A DNA stretch of 14,447 nucleotides. Origin: Candidatus Omnitrophota bacterium (GTDB taxonomy: Bacteria > Omnitrophota > Gorgyraeia > Zapsychrales > Zapsychraceae). The DNA is taken from positions 1 to 14,447 of the forward strand of contig JAGOSC010000058.1 of assembly GCA_018062515.1 (NCBI GenBank), given 5' to 3'. The position numbers were made by a program, and so were the translations under genes. Positions 1 to 8,272 of the stretch are shown one piece after another (the first letter of the stretch is position 1; each line of letters begins with the position of its first letter). Below the pieces are notes generated by a model, which was given only the letters and a program-made list of their open reading frames with translations, had not been told where the DNA came from and did no database searches.

Positions 1-479
1 AGGCTAGTGTGATGTTAAGCAAAGTTAAAGCGCATAAAACCGGTTCGGTTAAAGTTGATAAATTGACACGTTCAGCGGTTATGAAAATTGCGGAAGATTT
101 ATTGGAAGAAGATCAAATCGTCAATCCCGTTTTTTTCACCGATTATTTTACATTTTTGTGCCCTTTAGCGAAAACTCTTCCGGATAATCCAGCGATTTCC
201 GCGCGTTTTGAAGCCTTTGTCGCCGGCATGGAAATCGGTAATGCTTATTCTGAGCTCAATGATCCTATCGAACAGCGTCGACGATTGATGGAAGATTTAG
301 ACGATGATGTGGAAACAGGAAATCGGTCTATCGATGAAGACTTTCTGCACGCCTTGGAGTATGGTATGCCTCCGGCGGGCGGATTGGGAATCGGCATCGA
401 CCGGCTCGTTATGCTGTTAACAGATTCTGCGTCCATCCGAGACGTAATTTTTTTCCCATTGATGAAGCCGATACAATAA
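1..479 (+). CDS. lysS: Lysyl-tRNA synthetase, class II (C-terminal part, 5' end cut by the window edge)
   Basis: This is the C-terminal third of LysRS, which charges tRNA-Lys with lysine in the cytoplasm. The reading frame is open from base 3 with no stop before it, so the first ATG/GTG codons are internal and the gene begins upstream; about 159 of the roughly 490-500 residues usual for the family are present. Visible class II landmarks are the PLAK stretch, the EIGNAYSELNDP segment (motif typical of bacterial LysRS just before the last catalytic block) and the motif 3 region GGLGIGIDRLVMLL followed by SIRDVIFFP, which closes the ATP-binding site. The stop is TAA. A 59-nt gap follows before the LolC/E-type gene. 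Placing lysS directly before lolC-lolD is seen in several diderm lineages. The identification is secure. Confidence 0.95.
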   Translation, partial: ASVMLSKVKAHKTGSVKVDKLTRSAVMKIAEDLLEEDQIVNPVFFTDYFTFLCPLAKTLPDNPAISARFEAFVAGMEIGNAYSELNDPIEQRRRLMEDLDDDVETGNRSIDEDFLHALEYGMPPAGGLGIGIDRLVMLLTDSASIRDVIFFPLMKPIQ

Positions 480-538
480 TTTTTCGATCTGAATGCCTTG
501 CCTTCTGCAGTAAATGAACTATCCAAAGGAATATAAAA

Positions 539-1723
539 ATGAATTATGAAAACTGGATTAGCTATCGATACCTAAGATCAAGTCACGGCCGGTTTTTAAA
601 GTTTTTGAATTTTATTTCCGTCGCTGGTGTCGCTATCGGTGTCATGGCCCTTATTGTGGTCATTGCCGTTATGACAGGTTTTGGGAATAATCTTCGGGAA
701 AAAATCGTCGGTATCACGCCGCATATCATGATCGAAAAAGAAAACGGAATCAAAGATTATGAAGAATTACAGAGTAAACTTATTGCCGTCGACGGCATTC
801 AAAGCGCATCGGCGTATATTCAGGGTAATATTTATTTAGAGAGTTCGGGCCAAGCCATGGCTCTTTTGTTGCGAGGTATTCAAACCAAGAGTGAAGTTCA
901 GGTCAGTAAATATCTCGTTCGAGGCCGTTTAGAAAGTTTAACGGAAGGAAAAGTGTTTATCGGTAGTGAATTAGCCAGATTTTACGGATATGACATTGGA
1001 AGCATAATCACTCTGATCTCACCTGGAACTGGGATTTCCGGCGAAGGCTGGCGGCATAATCTCGTCGTGGCCGGAATTTTTAAGACCGAAATGATTGAAT
1101 TAGACCAAGGTCTCATTGTTACTAATCTTAAAACAGCTCAAAATATTTTTAGTATAAAAGATGATATCGTCAGCGGTATCGGGATCACATTAAAAGATCC
1201 TTATTTGGCTGATGATTATAAGAAAATTATTTACGCGAAGTTCAGTTTTAAATATCTTGTTAAAACATGGATTGATTCCAACAAAAATTTATTCCAAGCG
1301 CTTCATCTTGAGAAATTGGGTTTGTTTATCATTTTGACATTAATGATTCTCATCGCGTCATTTAATATTATCAGCACGCTGATCGTAACGGTGACGAGTA
1401 AAGTTCATGATATCGGCGTTTTGAAGTCCATCGGTGTGCCTAAAAAATCTATTCGACGAATTTTCACAAAACAAGGTATGTATATTGGTCTGCGCGGAAT
1501 TTTTTGGGGAACTTTTCTTGGCTTAACCATTTGTTATATATTAAAAACCTATGTTGAAGTCCCTGCGGAAATATATGCGATGAGTCATGTGCCGGTTGAA
1601 ATACAAATATCAGATATGGTTGCCATTCTCGGCGCTGCGCTCATTATTAGTTTCGGCGCAACGATTTACCCGGCATCCCAGGCCGCCAACCTTGAACCGG
1701 TGGAGGCTTTGCGATATGAGTAA
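539..1723 (+). CDS. lolC: Lipoprotein-releasing ABC transporter permease, LolC/LolE family
   Basis: This is an inner-membrane permease that, with LolD, extracts outer-membrane lipoproteins and hands them to LolA. At 394 residues it has the family's length and layout: an N-terminal cytoplasmic stretch (NWISYRYLRS), a first membrane helix at about residues 25-48, a large MacB-like periplasmic domain at about 50-255, then three helices near 260-287, 312-335 and 357-380. The cytoplasmic coupling segment HDIGVLKSIGVPKKSIRRIF (about 287-306) and the ending NLEPVEALRYE are typical. An AAAGGA site 8 nt upstream supports the ATG. Only one permease gene is present, so it may act as a homodimer (LolF-like) rather than a LolC/LolE pair; I cannot tell the two names apart from sequence alone. 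It implies an outer membrane. Confidence 0.93.
   Translation: MNYENWISYRYLRSSHGRFLKFLNFISVAGVAIGVMALIVVIAVMTGFGNNLREKIVGITPHIMIEKENGIKDYEELQSKLIAVDGIQSASAYIQGNIYLESSGQAMALLLRGIQTKSEVQVSKYLVRGRLESLTEGKVFIGSELARFYGYDIGSIITLISPGTGISGEGWRHNLVVAGIFKTEMIELDQGLIVTNLKTAQNIFSIKDDIVSGIGITLKDPYLADDYKKIIYAKFSFKYLVKTWIDSNKNLFQALHLEKLGLFIILTLMILIASFNIISTLIVTVTSKVHDIGVLKSIGVPKKSIRRIFTKQGMYIGLRGIFWGTFLGLTICYILKTYVEVPAEIYAMSHVPVEIQISDMVAILGAALIISFGATIYPASQAANLEPVEALRYE
1702..1706 (+). promoter_or_regulatory. Ribosome binding site that sets the lolD start
   Basis: GGAGG lies 9 nt before the ATG at 1716, inside the last codons of the permease gene. This selects 1716 over the upstream in-frame ATG at 1587, which would add 43 residues encoded within the permease, and over the ATG at 1731, which has only a weak AAGAGA before it. 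Confidence 0.75.
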
Positions 1724-2450
1724 TAAGAGAATGGATATAATTATATTGCAGGCGCAAGCAATCCGAAAAGAATATAAGCAGGCCAAAGAGACCCTTGAAG
1801 TTCTAAAAGGAGTGGATATTCAAATCAGCGCCGGTGAAATTGTCGCCATCGTTGGGCCTTCCGGGGCTGGTAAATCTACCTTGTTACATATCATCGGAGG
1901 CTTAGACACACCGACGAGCGGGACGGTTCTTTTGGATGGAGAAAATATTTATCGGTTAAAAGATGAATTCCGGGCGAAAATGCGTAATGACAAGATTGGA
2001 TTTGTCTTTCAGTTTTATCATCTGCTTCCGGAATTTAACGCGCTTGAGAATGTCATGCTTCCAGCCTTTATTCAGGGAACGGCAAAAAATAACGAAGTCA
2101 AGGAAAGAGCGACGGCCATATTAACGCAGTTAGGATTACAGAATCGTTTAAAGCATAAACCGAATCAATTATCCGGCGGGGAACAGCAAAGAGTGGCGAT
2201 TGCCCGGGCTTTAATTAATAAACCAAAAATAATCTTAACTGACGAGCCGACGGGAAATCTCGATTCGGCCAGCGGAAAAGAAATTATCAGTCTGCTTATA
2301 CAGCTCAATGAAACGAATAAACAGACGATCTTAATTGTCACACACGACGAGAATATTGCCAAACAATGTCACCGCACGATTTATATGCGGGACGGTTTAA
2401 TAGAAGAGAAAGTTTTAACTAAAGGAAGGGTTTATGAAAATTTATCTTAG
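1716..2450 (+). CDS. lolD: Lipoprotein-releasing system ATP-binding protein LolD
   Basis: This is the ATPase that powers the LolC/E permease on the cytoplasmic face of the inner membrane. With the start at 1716 the protein has 244 residues. It shows all ABC ATPase motifs: Walker A GPSGAGKST at 47-55, Q-loop glutamine 99 (FVFQFYHLLPEFNALENVMLP, the LolD/MacB/FtsE-type signature region), signature LSGGEQQ at 152-158, Walker B IILTDEP at 172-178 with DEPTGNLD, and H-loop His210. Its start codon overlaps the permease stop by 8 nt, so the two are probably translationally coupled. Its 3' end overlaps the next gene by 17 nt. MacB-type or FtsE-type ATPases share the same motifs, but the adjacent LolC/E permease makes LolD much the best call. 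Confidence 0.94.
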   Translation: MSNKRMDIIILQAQAIRKEYKQAKETLEVLKGVDIQISAGEIVAIVGPSGAGKSTLLHIIGGLDTPTSGTVLLDGENIYRLKDEFRAKMRNDKIGFVFQFYHLLPEFNALENVMLPAFIQGTAKNNEVKERATAILTQLGLQNRLKHKPNQLSGGEQQRVAIARALINKPKIILTDEPTGNLDSASGKEIISLLIQLNETNKQTILIVTHDENIAKQCHRTIYMRDGLIEEKVLTKGRVYENLS

Positions 2451-3297
2451 TGGAAAATTGGTTGATAAAAGTCAGGCTGTCGTTTCTGTCTTTGATCATG
2501 GTTTTTTATATGGAGACGGGGCGTTTGAAGGTATTCGTTCTTATGATAGTTTAGTCTTCAGGCTTGATGATCATATCGAGCGGCTTTTTGAAACATTGCA
2601 TACGCTGATGATCGATCCAAAAATGACGAAGAAAGAGTTATCTCAAGCCGTCGTCGATACACTTAAAGCGAATAAGTTAACCGATGCGTATATACGCGTC
2701 ATTGTTTCTCGAGGAGAAGGGGATCTTGGTTTAGACCCAAAAAAATGTTTCGGGAAACCTAGCGTCATAATTATCACGGATAAAATTACTCTTTATCCCA
2801 AAGAATTGTATAATAAGGGCATGGAAATTATTACGGTACCGACTATCCGTAATCATCCCGACGCGCTTAATCCTCAATTGAAGTCATTGAATTATTTGAA
2901 TAATATTTTGGCTAAGATCGAGGCTGGTAATGCCGGCTATAATGAAGCGATTATGATGGACCAACACGGTTATGTGGCGGAATGTACGGGCGATAATATT
3001 TTTCTGATTAAGAAAGGTAAACTTTTAACACCGATTCAAGGCCATTTGCGAGGAATTACCAGGCAAGCAATTCTTGATATCGCCGAGAAAATGAAGATTG
3101 AAGCTAAAGAAGCATTTGTCACCCGTCATGAAGTTTACACGGCGGATGAATGTTTTCTGACCGGAACAGCGGCTGAGATTATTCCGGTTGTTAAAGTGGA
3201 TGGACGAGTGATAGGCGCTGGAAAACCAGGCCCGATTACAACCAAGCTGTTGAAAAAATTTCATGATGTGACCCGATCCGAGGGAGTAAAATATTAA
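2434..3297 (+). CDS. ilvE: Branched-chain amino acid aminotransferase (PLP fold type IV)
   Basis: This fold-type IV aminotransferase of 287 residues most likely interconverts Val, Leu and Ile with their 2-oxo acids, with glutamate as partner, in the cytoplasm. It shows SVFDHGFLYGDGAFEGIR at 18-35, the PLP Schiff-base lysine K150 in LKSLNYLNN, the glutamate E183 in VAECTGDNIF that contacts the PLP ring nitrogen, and the phosphate-cradle motif FLTGTAAEI at 241-249. The full GDGxFEGIRxY and LKSLNYLNN pattern fits IlvE better than D-amino acid transaminase or 4-amino-4-deoxychorismate lyase, although substrate range in this family is hard to read from sequence. A strong AAGGAAGGG precedes the ATG inside the end of lolD. 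The stop TAA shares its last base with the ATG of mcsA. Confidence 0.88.
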   Translation: MKIYLSGKLVDKSQAVVSVFDHGFLYGDGAFEGIRSYDSLVFRLDDHIERLFETLHTLMIDPKMTKKELSQAVVDTLKANKLTDAYIRVIVSRGEGDLGLDPKKCFGKPSVIIITDKITLYPKELYNKGMEIITVPTIRNHPDALNPQLKSLNYLNNILAKIEAGNAGYNEAIMMDQHGYVAECTGDNIFLIKKGKLLTPIQGHLRGITRQAILDIAEKMKIEAKEAFVTRHEVYTADECFLTGTAAEIIPVVKVDGRVIGAGKPGPITTKLLKKFHDVTRSEGVKY

Positions 3298-3794
3298 TGA
3301 AGTGCGATTTGTGTAATAAAAAAGCGACAGTCCATTTGACGGAAATTGTCGACGAGCAAATGTCAGAGATGCATTTATGCGAAGAGTGCGCTCGTGAGAA
3401 AAGTGTTCAAATGGAGCAGCAGTTCGGATTATCGGACCTTTTAGCGGGATTAACGGATTTCGGCAAGCAAGTCAAGTCAGCTGAAAAAGTTGACTTAAAA
3501 TGCCCAACCTGCAGCATTACGTACGATGATTTTCGAAAGTTTGGCCGATTAGGATGCAGTGAATGCTATGAGGCATTCAAGACCCATTTATCGACGCTGT
3601 TGAAAAAAATTCACGGTTCTAATCATCATTTTGGCAAAACACCGAAAAAGATGCCTCAATCGGATAAGAAAAAGGTTGTAGATTTACAAGAGATGAAAAC
3701 CAAATTAATGGAAGCCATTCAACTCGAAGATTTTGAAAAGGCTGCACAATTGCGTGACCAAATCCGTGATATTGAGAATAAAAAGAAAAAATGA
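3297..3794 (+). CDS. mcsA: McsA-like zinc-binding protein with UVR domain, activator of McsB
   Basis: McsA binds and stimulates the protein arginine kinase McsB in the phosphoarginine degradation pathway. The 165-residue protein has four CxxC pairs at C3/C6, C28/C31, C69/C72 and C87/C90, which would bind two zinc ions, and a C-terminal UVR domain at about 130-162 (EAIQLEDFEKAAQLRDQIRD). This length and order match Bacillus McsA. The ATG overlaps the ilvE stop by one base (TAATG) and follows a GAGGGAG site. The 3' end overlaps mcsB by 4 nt (ATGA). These couplings and the following mcsB and clpC make the assignment firm. In Firmicutes ctsR normally precedes this gene; here an aminotransferase does. 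Confidence 0.92.
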   Translation: MKCDLCNKKATVHLTEIVDEQMSEMHLCEECAREKSVQMEQQFGLSDLLAGLTDFGKQVKSAEKVDLKCPTCSITYDDFRKFGRLGCSECYEAFKTHLSTLLKKIHGSNHHFGKTPKKMPQSDKKKVVDLQEMKTKLMEAIQLEDFEKAAQLRDQIRDIENKKKK

Positions 3795-4843
3795 GACTAG
3801 ACGAGTTTATTAATAATACGGGGGAATGGTTAAAGGGGAGCGGTGAGCACGCGAATATTGTTATGTCGTCGAGAATTCGCTTAGCCCGCAATCTTACCGG
3901 AATGCCGTTTCCCAACAAGGCGAGTAAAAAAGAACTAAATCAAATCCTGACGACGGTTCATAATACCATTGAAGAAGTCGGATACTTCAAGACATCGTCG
4001 CTGTTTAAAATTAGTGAACTAGATAATGTTGACAAACAATTTCTCATTGAACGCCATCTGATCAGCCATGATCATGCGGCTAATCCCGACGGTAAAGCTG
4101 TTTTGATTTCCCGTGAAGAAGAATTATCTGTGATGATCAATGAAGAAGATCATCTTCGTATCCAGGTGATGCAATCAGGCCTTAATTTAGATCAAGCGTG
4201 GGAGATGATCAATAATATCGACGACGCTTTGTCTGAAAAACTTGATTTTGCCTATTCCATGCATTGGGGATATTTAACGGCCTGCCCGACGAATACAGGA
4301 ACCGCGATGCGCGGATCCGTGATGCTTCATTTACCCGCCCTCGTCATGACCAAACAAATTAATAAAGTCATGGCCGCCATTTCAAAATTGAATTTTGCCT
4401 CTCGAGGTTTTTACGGAGAAGGTACACAGGCCAGCGGAAATATTTATCAAATTTCCAATCAATTGTCTATGGGGCACAGCGAGACCGACGTGCTTCAGAA
4501 TATCAAAGGTCTTATTCGTCAGGTCATTGAACAAGAAGAGCAAGCTCGTCAGGCATTGTTACTTCAGAATAAACCCATGTTGGAAGACAAAATCTTTCGT
4601 TCATATGGTATTTTAAAGAATGCGCACATCATCACCAGCCAAGAGACCGTCGATTTATTGTCGATGGTTCGCTTGGGAATTGATCTGGGAATTCTCAAAG
4701 AAATTAACCGCAAATCCATCAATGAACTCTTTATTACTATTCAACCCGCGCATTTGCAGAAAATCGGTGGCAAAAAATTGACCGCCGCTGAGCGGGACGC
4801 GAAAAGAGCTAATCTTATTCGTAAAAAATTGGGAGGAACATAG
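3791..4843 (+). CDS. mcsB: Protein arginine kinase McsB
   Basis: McsB phosphorylates arginine side chains of proteins using ATP, and phosphoarginine serves as a degradation tag for ClpC-ClpP. The 350-residue protein is a phosphagen (guanido) kinase homologue: SSRIRLARN at 26-34, NEEDH at 117-121 for substrate arginine recognition, the catalytic cysteine C165 in CPTNTGTAMRGSV, and the nucleotide-binding GFYGEGTQASGNIYQISNQ loop near 206-224. It lacks the N-terminal helical domain of creatine/arginine kinases, as McsB does. The C-terminal RDAKRA at 335-340 matches the RDxxRA element that in characterised McsB proteins acts as an allosteric phosphoarginine pocket. It overlaps mcsA by 4 nt, and clpC starts 2 nt after its stop. 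Confidence 0.95.
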   Translation: MRLDEFINNTGEWLKGSGEHANIVMSSRIRLARNLTGMPFPNKASKKELNQILTTVHNTIEEVGYFKTSSLFKISELDNVDKQFLIERHLISHDHAANPDGKAVLISREEELSVMINEEDHLRIQVMQSGLNLDQAWEMINNIDDALSEKLDFAYSMHWGYLTACPTNTGTAMRGSVMLHLPALVMTKQINKVMAAISKLNFASRGFYGEGTQASGNIYQISNQLSMGHSETDVLQNIKGLIRQVIEQEEQARQALLLQNKPMLEDKIFRSYGILKNAHIITSQETVDLLSMVRLGIDLGILKEINRKSINELFITIQPAHLQKIGGKKLTAAERDAKRANLIRKKLGGT

Positions 4844-4845
4844 AA

Positions 4846-7263
4846 ATGTTCAATCGTTTTACTGAAAGGGCTAGAAAAGTTATTGTTTATGCCAAAGAAG
4901 AAGCTCGACGATTTAATCACGATTATATCGGGACCGAACATCTTCTTTTGGGTTTGGTGCGTGAAGGTGAAGGTGTTGCCGCTGCTGTTCTTCAAAAATT
5001 GGGATTAGATTTAGAAACCATTAGAATTGAAGTGGAAAAATTAGTTCAACCCGGGCCGCAAACTCAAGTGTTAGGCGATATTCCATTCACGCCGCGTTCA
5101 AAAAAAGCATTGGAACTTTCCGCCGAGGAAGCACGCGCATTAGGACATAATTATATCGGCACCGAACATCTTCTTCTTGGATTGGTCAAAGAAGGTGAAG
5201 GAATGGCGTATCGTGTACTTCTCAATTTAGGTTTGGATTTAGGAAAACTTCGAAATGAAGTGATGGAATTATTAGGTTCGGGTATTCCGGGTTACGGAAC
5301 ACAAGAACCGGTCAAAAATGATAAAACTCCGGCGATCGATGTGTATGGCCGTAATTTAAATAAATTAGCCAAAGACGGCAAGCTGGATCCGGTCATCGGA
5401 CGAAAAGAAGAAATTGACCGTATTTTGCAGATATTATCTCGACGGACGAAAAATAATCCAGTCCTTTTAGGTGAAGCCGGTGTCGGTAAAACGGCCATCG
5501 TCGAGGGTTTAGCACAAAAAATTATCAAAGGTGAAGTTCCTGAAATTTTAAGAGACAAAATTATTATCGTTCTTGATTTAGCTTTAATGATCGCGGGAAC
5601 GAAGTATCGCGGCCAGTTTGAAGAGCGCATCAAAGCGATTATGGATGAAATTCGACGTTCGGGAAAAATCATTTTATTCATCGACGAACTTCACACGCTC
5701 GTCGGAGCTGGTGCAGCGGAAGGTGCTATTGACGCGGCTAATATTTTAAAGCCTGCCCTTTCTCGAGGAGAGATTCAATGTATCGGCGCAACAACGCTCG
5801 ATGAATACCGCAAACATATTGAAAAAGATACAGCGCTTGAACGACGTTTTCAGACGATTACCGTCGAGCAGCCGAGTTCGGAAGAAGCCATCTTAATTCT
5901 AAAAGGGTTACGCGATAAATATGAAGCGCATCATCGGGTTAAATTTTCTGATGAATCCTTAGAAGCGGCGGTTAAATTATCCGAACGTTATATTTCCGGC
6001 CGTGCTCTTCCGGATAAAGCTGTTGATATTCTCGACGAGGCTGGAGCCAAAGCGCGATTATCCGCCATGGTTGTTCCGCCGGATTTAAAAGAACTCGAAT
6101 CTGAAATTGAATCACTGAAGCAGGAAAAAGAGGCTTTTATTAAAAGTCAAGATTTTGAAAAAGCCGCTAAAATGCGGGACAAAGAACGCGAAACCCGCGA
6201 TAAACTTGAAGTGATTAAAAATAAATGGTCAGAAGAACGCGATAAAGTTTCCATTACAATTGGTTACGAGGACATCGCCAAGATTGTTTCGCAGTGGACT
6301 AAGGTTCCTTTGGTACGGTTGGAAGAAAAGGAAACGAAGAAACTTCTTCAATTGGAAGACCATCTTACGGCGGCAGTTGTTGGACAACAGGAAGCAATCA
6401 GCTCCATGGCTCGCGCCATTCGTCGATCACGCGCCGGAATCAAAGATCCTCGCCGGCCGATTGGTTCATTTATTTTCCTCGGGCCTACGGGCGTTGGTAA
6501 AACATTATTGGCTCAGACAATCGCGGAATTTTTATTCGGTGGAAAAGATTCACTGATTCAAATTGATATGAGCGAGTATATGGATAAATTTAATGTTTCC
6601 CGTTTAATCGGCGCGCCTCCCGGTTATGTCGGATATGAAGAAGGCGGACAATTAACGGAAAAAGTCCGACGAAGACCGTATTCTGTCGTGTTATTGGATG
6701 AAATTGAAAAAGCCCATCCAGATGTTTTTAATCTTCTTCTTCAAGTTTTTGAAGAAGGCCGATTAACGGACAGTTTGGGGAGAAAAGTTGATTTTCGAAA
6801 TACGATTATTCTCATGACATCCAACGTCGGAGCGCATATGATTGGCACCGCGGGAAATTTAGGTTTTGGCGAACAAAATACAGATGCCACTTATGAAGGA
6901 ATGAAAGAACGGTTGCTTGAAATGTCTAAAAAGACATTTAAGCCGGAATTCTTAAACCGTATTGATGAAATCATTGTTTTTAAATCTTTGACCAGAGAAG
7001 ATTTGAAAAAGATTGTTCAGCTCGAAATTGAAGGTGTTCTGAAAAGGTTAAAAGATAAAGACATCAAAGTTGAATTGAGCAAAGATGCATTTGAGTTAAT
7101 CATTGAAAAAGGATTCGATCCGGTTTACGGGGCGCGTCCTCTTAAACGAACCATTCAACGTTTGCTCGAAGATCCATTAGCCGAAGACATTATTTCCGGT
7201 GTGTTTAAAGAAGGAAGTAAAATCAAGGCTGAGCGCGTAGAGGAGAAATTAGTATTCACCTAA
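4846..7263 (+). CDS. clpC: ATP-dependent Clp protease ATP-binding subunit ClpC
   Basis: ClpC is a hexameric AAA+ unfoldase that feeds proteins to ClpP. The 805-residue protein has a double Clp-N repeat (about 4-70 and 80-145), D1 with Walker A GEAGVGKT at 209-216 and Walker B ILFIDE near 276-281, a middle region with a UVR-like segment (QDFEKAAKMRDKERE, about 435-449), and D2 with Walker A GPTGVGKT at 546-553 and Walker B VVLLDE at 614-619. An LGF tripeptide at 672-674 is a plausible ClpP-docking loop. The Clp-N repeats carry GTEH glutamates E31 and E107, equivalent to the residues that bind phosphoarginine in Bacillus ClpC. Its position after mcsAB supports ClpC over ClpA, ClpB or ClpE. A GGGAGG site lies before the ATG. 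The stop overlaps the next ATG by one base. Confidence 0.97.
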   Translation: MFNRFTERARKVIVYAKEEARRFNHDYIGTEHLLLGLVREGEGVAAAVLQKLGLDLETIRIEVEKLVQPGPQTQVLGDIPFTPRSKKALELSAEEARALGHNYIGTEHLLLGLVKEGEGMAYRVLLNLGLDLGKLRNEVMELLGSGIPGYGTQEPVKNDKTPAIDVYGRNLNKLAKDGKLDPVIGRKEEIDRILQILSRRTKNNPVLLGEAGVGKTAIVEGLAQKIIKGEVPEILRDKIIIVLDLALMIAGTKYRGQFEERIKAIMDEIRRSGKIILFIDELHTLVGAGAAEGAIDAANILKPALSRGEIQCIGATTLDEYRKHIEKDTALERRFQTITVEQPSSEEAILILKGLRDKYEAHHRVKFSDESLEAAVKLSERYISGRALPDKAVDILDEAGAKARLSAMVVPPDLKELESEIESLKQEKEAFIKSQDFEKAAKMRDKERETRDKLEVIKNKWSEERDKVSITIGYEDIAKIVSQWTKVPLVRLEEKETKKLLQLEDHLTAAVVGQQEAISSMARAIRRSRAGIKDPRRPIGSFIFLGPTGVGKTLLAQTIAEFLFGGKDSLIQIDMSEYMDKFNVSRLIGAPPGYVGYEEGGQLTEKVRRRPYSVVLLDEIEKAHPDVFNLLLQVFEEGRLTDSLGRKVDFRNTIILMTSNVGAHMIGTAGNLGFGEQNTDATYEGMKERLLEMSKKTFKPEFLNRIDEIIVFKSLTREDLKKIVQLEIEGVLKRLKDKDIKVELSKDAFELIIEKGFDPVYGARPLKRTIQRLLEDPLAEDIISGVFKEGSKIKAERVEEKLVFT
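4919..5205 (+). repeat. Two-copy internal repeat encoding the Clp-N subdomains
   Basis: Two segments about 228 nt (76 codons) apart, at about 4919-4977 and 5147-5205, are nearly the same at the DNA level as well as in protein (DYIGTEHLLLGLVREGEG versus NYIGTEHLLLGLVKEGEG). They are the two halves of the ClpC N-domain, and each supplies one GTEH motif. This is a normal family feature, noted because the nucleotide identity is high. Confidence 0.7.
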
Positions 7264-8237
7264 TGATACGACGAACAACATGGTTACTCTTCATCATTTT
7301 TTGGATGGGTACGCGGGGTGTCTCCGCCAAAGAGATATTGAATTTTAATGGAGTCATCGATTTTCAGAAACATCAACTCCAAATAAATTATAATATCGAT
7401 ACGGAAACATCCGTTAAGACAATTGTCGAGCGGTTAGAAAAAAATAAATATCACTTTAAATTTGATATTACTCATTTGAATATATGCACCTTCGACCTCA
7501 GCAGTCAGATAGAGGGCGAAGTAGAAATAAAAAGATCGGAAAATGTGGATCCGGCGATCATCGGAACACTGTGGAGCAATTATTCCATGGTCGATTTCAA
7601 GCCGGTTAGAGAGTTGTCTGGATCTTATAAGATTGAAAATAAAAAACTGACCATCGCCAATTTATCATTTGGGCCGGTTGGTGCTAAAGGTTTAGTGGAT
7701 TTGGCAGATCCGTACAAATTGGATGTTTTAATAAATATCGATAGTATGCCGATGTCTGACTTTTTAAAATTCTGGATGAGAAAAGATAAATATGAATCAT
7801 CCAGCGGAGATGTCGCCGGAGAAATCAAGGCCACAGGCACTTTAGATCAGCCTTATTTAAAAGGGAATTTTAAAAGTTTTCATACAAATATTTTAGATTA
7901 TAACTTTGACAGCATCGTTTTGAATATGGAAGGCACCTATCCGCATTTTACCATCGATAACACGTCCAATCTTTCCAAGGCTGACGGGATGAGTTTTTTA
8001 TTTAACGGGCCGATTACTATCGACGGAAAGAATTTAAAAAGCCAAATCAAAAATCTTAAAGTCGCTGCGTTTGTGAAAGAATCCGACACAGAAAAAGAAT
8101 GGACCATAAAACGGTTTAATGAGGCTGGCGAAAATTCGGCAGAAGTAAAATATTTTATACGCACGGAAGACGTCGTTGGTTCTAAGGATGATGAAGAGAC
8201 GGCCATTTTTGGTATTGAACGGTCGACGCAATTTTAA
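7263..8237 (+). CDS. Exported AsmA-like envelope protein of unknown function
   Basis: I do not recognise a named family. The 324-residue product begins with a likely cleavable signal peptide (MIRR, hydrophobic core WLLFIIFW, then GVSA before KE, cleavage after about A22), so it is exported. The mature part is rich in alternating beta-type segments with AsmA/TamB-style phrases, for example GSYKIENKKLTIANLSF (120-136) and GEIKATGTLDQPYLKGNFK (186-204), where a strand pair is followed by a GTLxxPxLxG turn. This resembles a short piece of the repeating beta-groove proteins that work between inner and outer membrane. There is no C-terminal membrane segment. The ATG shares one base with the clpC stop, so it is in the operon, but a Shine-Dalgarno site is weak. 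It interrupts the usual clpC-radA adjacency. Function is unknown; AsmA-likeness is a moderate-confidence inference. Confidence 0.7.
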   Translation: MIRRTTWLLFIIFWMGTRGVSAKEILNFNGVIDFQKHQLQINYNIDTETSVKTIVERLEKNKYHFKFDITHLNICTFDLSSQIEGEVEIKRSENVDPAIIGTLWSNYSMVDFKPVRELSGSYKIENKKLTIANLSFGPVGAKGLVDLADPYKLDVLINIDSMPMSDFLKFWMRKDKYESSSGDVAGEIKATGTLDQPYLKGNFKSFHTNILDYNFDSIVLNMEGTYPHFTIDNTSNLSKADGMSFLFNGPITIDGKNLKSQIKNLKVAAFVKESDTEKEWTIKRFNEAGENSAEVKYFIRTEDVVGSKDDEETAIFGIERSTQF

Positions 8238-8263
8238 TACACCTTATGCCATTGATTGTTAAT

Positions 8264-8267
8264 AAGG
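8264..8267 (+). promoter_or_regulatory. Ribosome binding site favouring the radA start at 8273
   Basis: AAGG lies 5 nt before the ATG at 8273. The in-frame ATG at 8246 has no purine-rich site upstream and would add nine residues not seen in RadA proteins, which begin a few residues before the first zinc-finger cysteine. Confidence 0.55.
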
Positions 8268-8272
8268 TTAAT

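Noticed and set aside
245..526. Minus-strand open frames such as this one and others opposite clpC, mcsB and the AsmA-like gene
   Set aside because: They lie antisense to well-supported genes, show no recognisable domain and no plausible ribosome sites, and look like shadows of codon usage.
480..538. Promoter or terminator between lysS and the permease gene
   Set aside because: The 59 nt hold a clear AAAGGA ribosome site but no convincing -35/-10 pair, hairpin or T-run.
1587..1715. Longer lolD starting at the ATG at 1587
   Set aside because: It would overlap the permease gene by about 137 nt with a non-conserved basic extension, whereas 1716 has a good ribosome site and gives the usual length.
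3250..3296. CtsR or CIRCE heat-shock operator upstream of mcsA
   Set aside because: No GGTCAAA-type heptad repeat and no TTAGCACTC-N9-GAGTGCTAA inverted repeat is present; the region is ilvE coding sequence.
8246..8272. radA start at 8246
   Set aside because: There is no ribosome site upstream, and it adds nine residues not expected before the zinc finger; 8273 is preferred.
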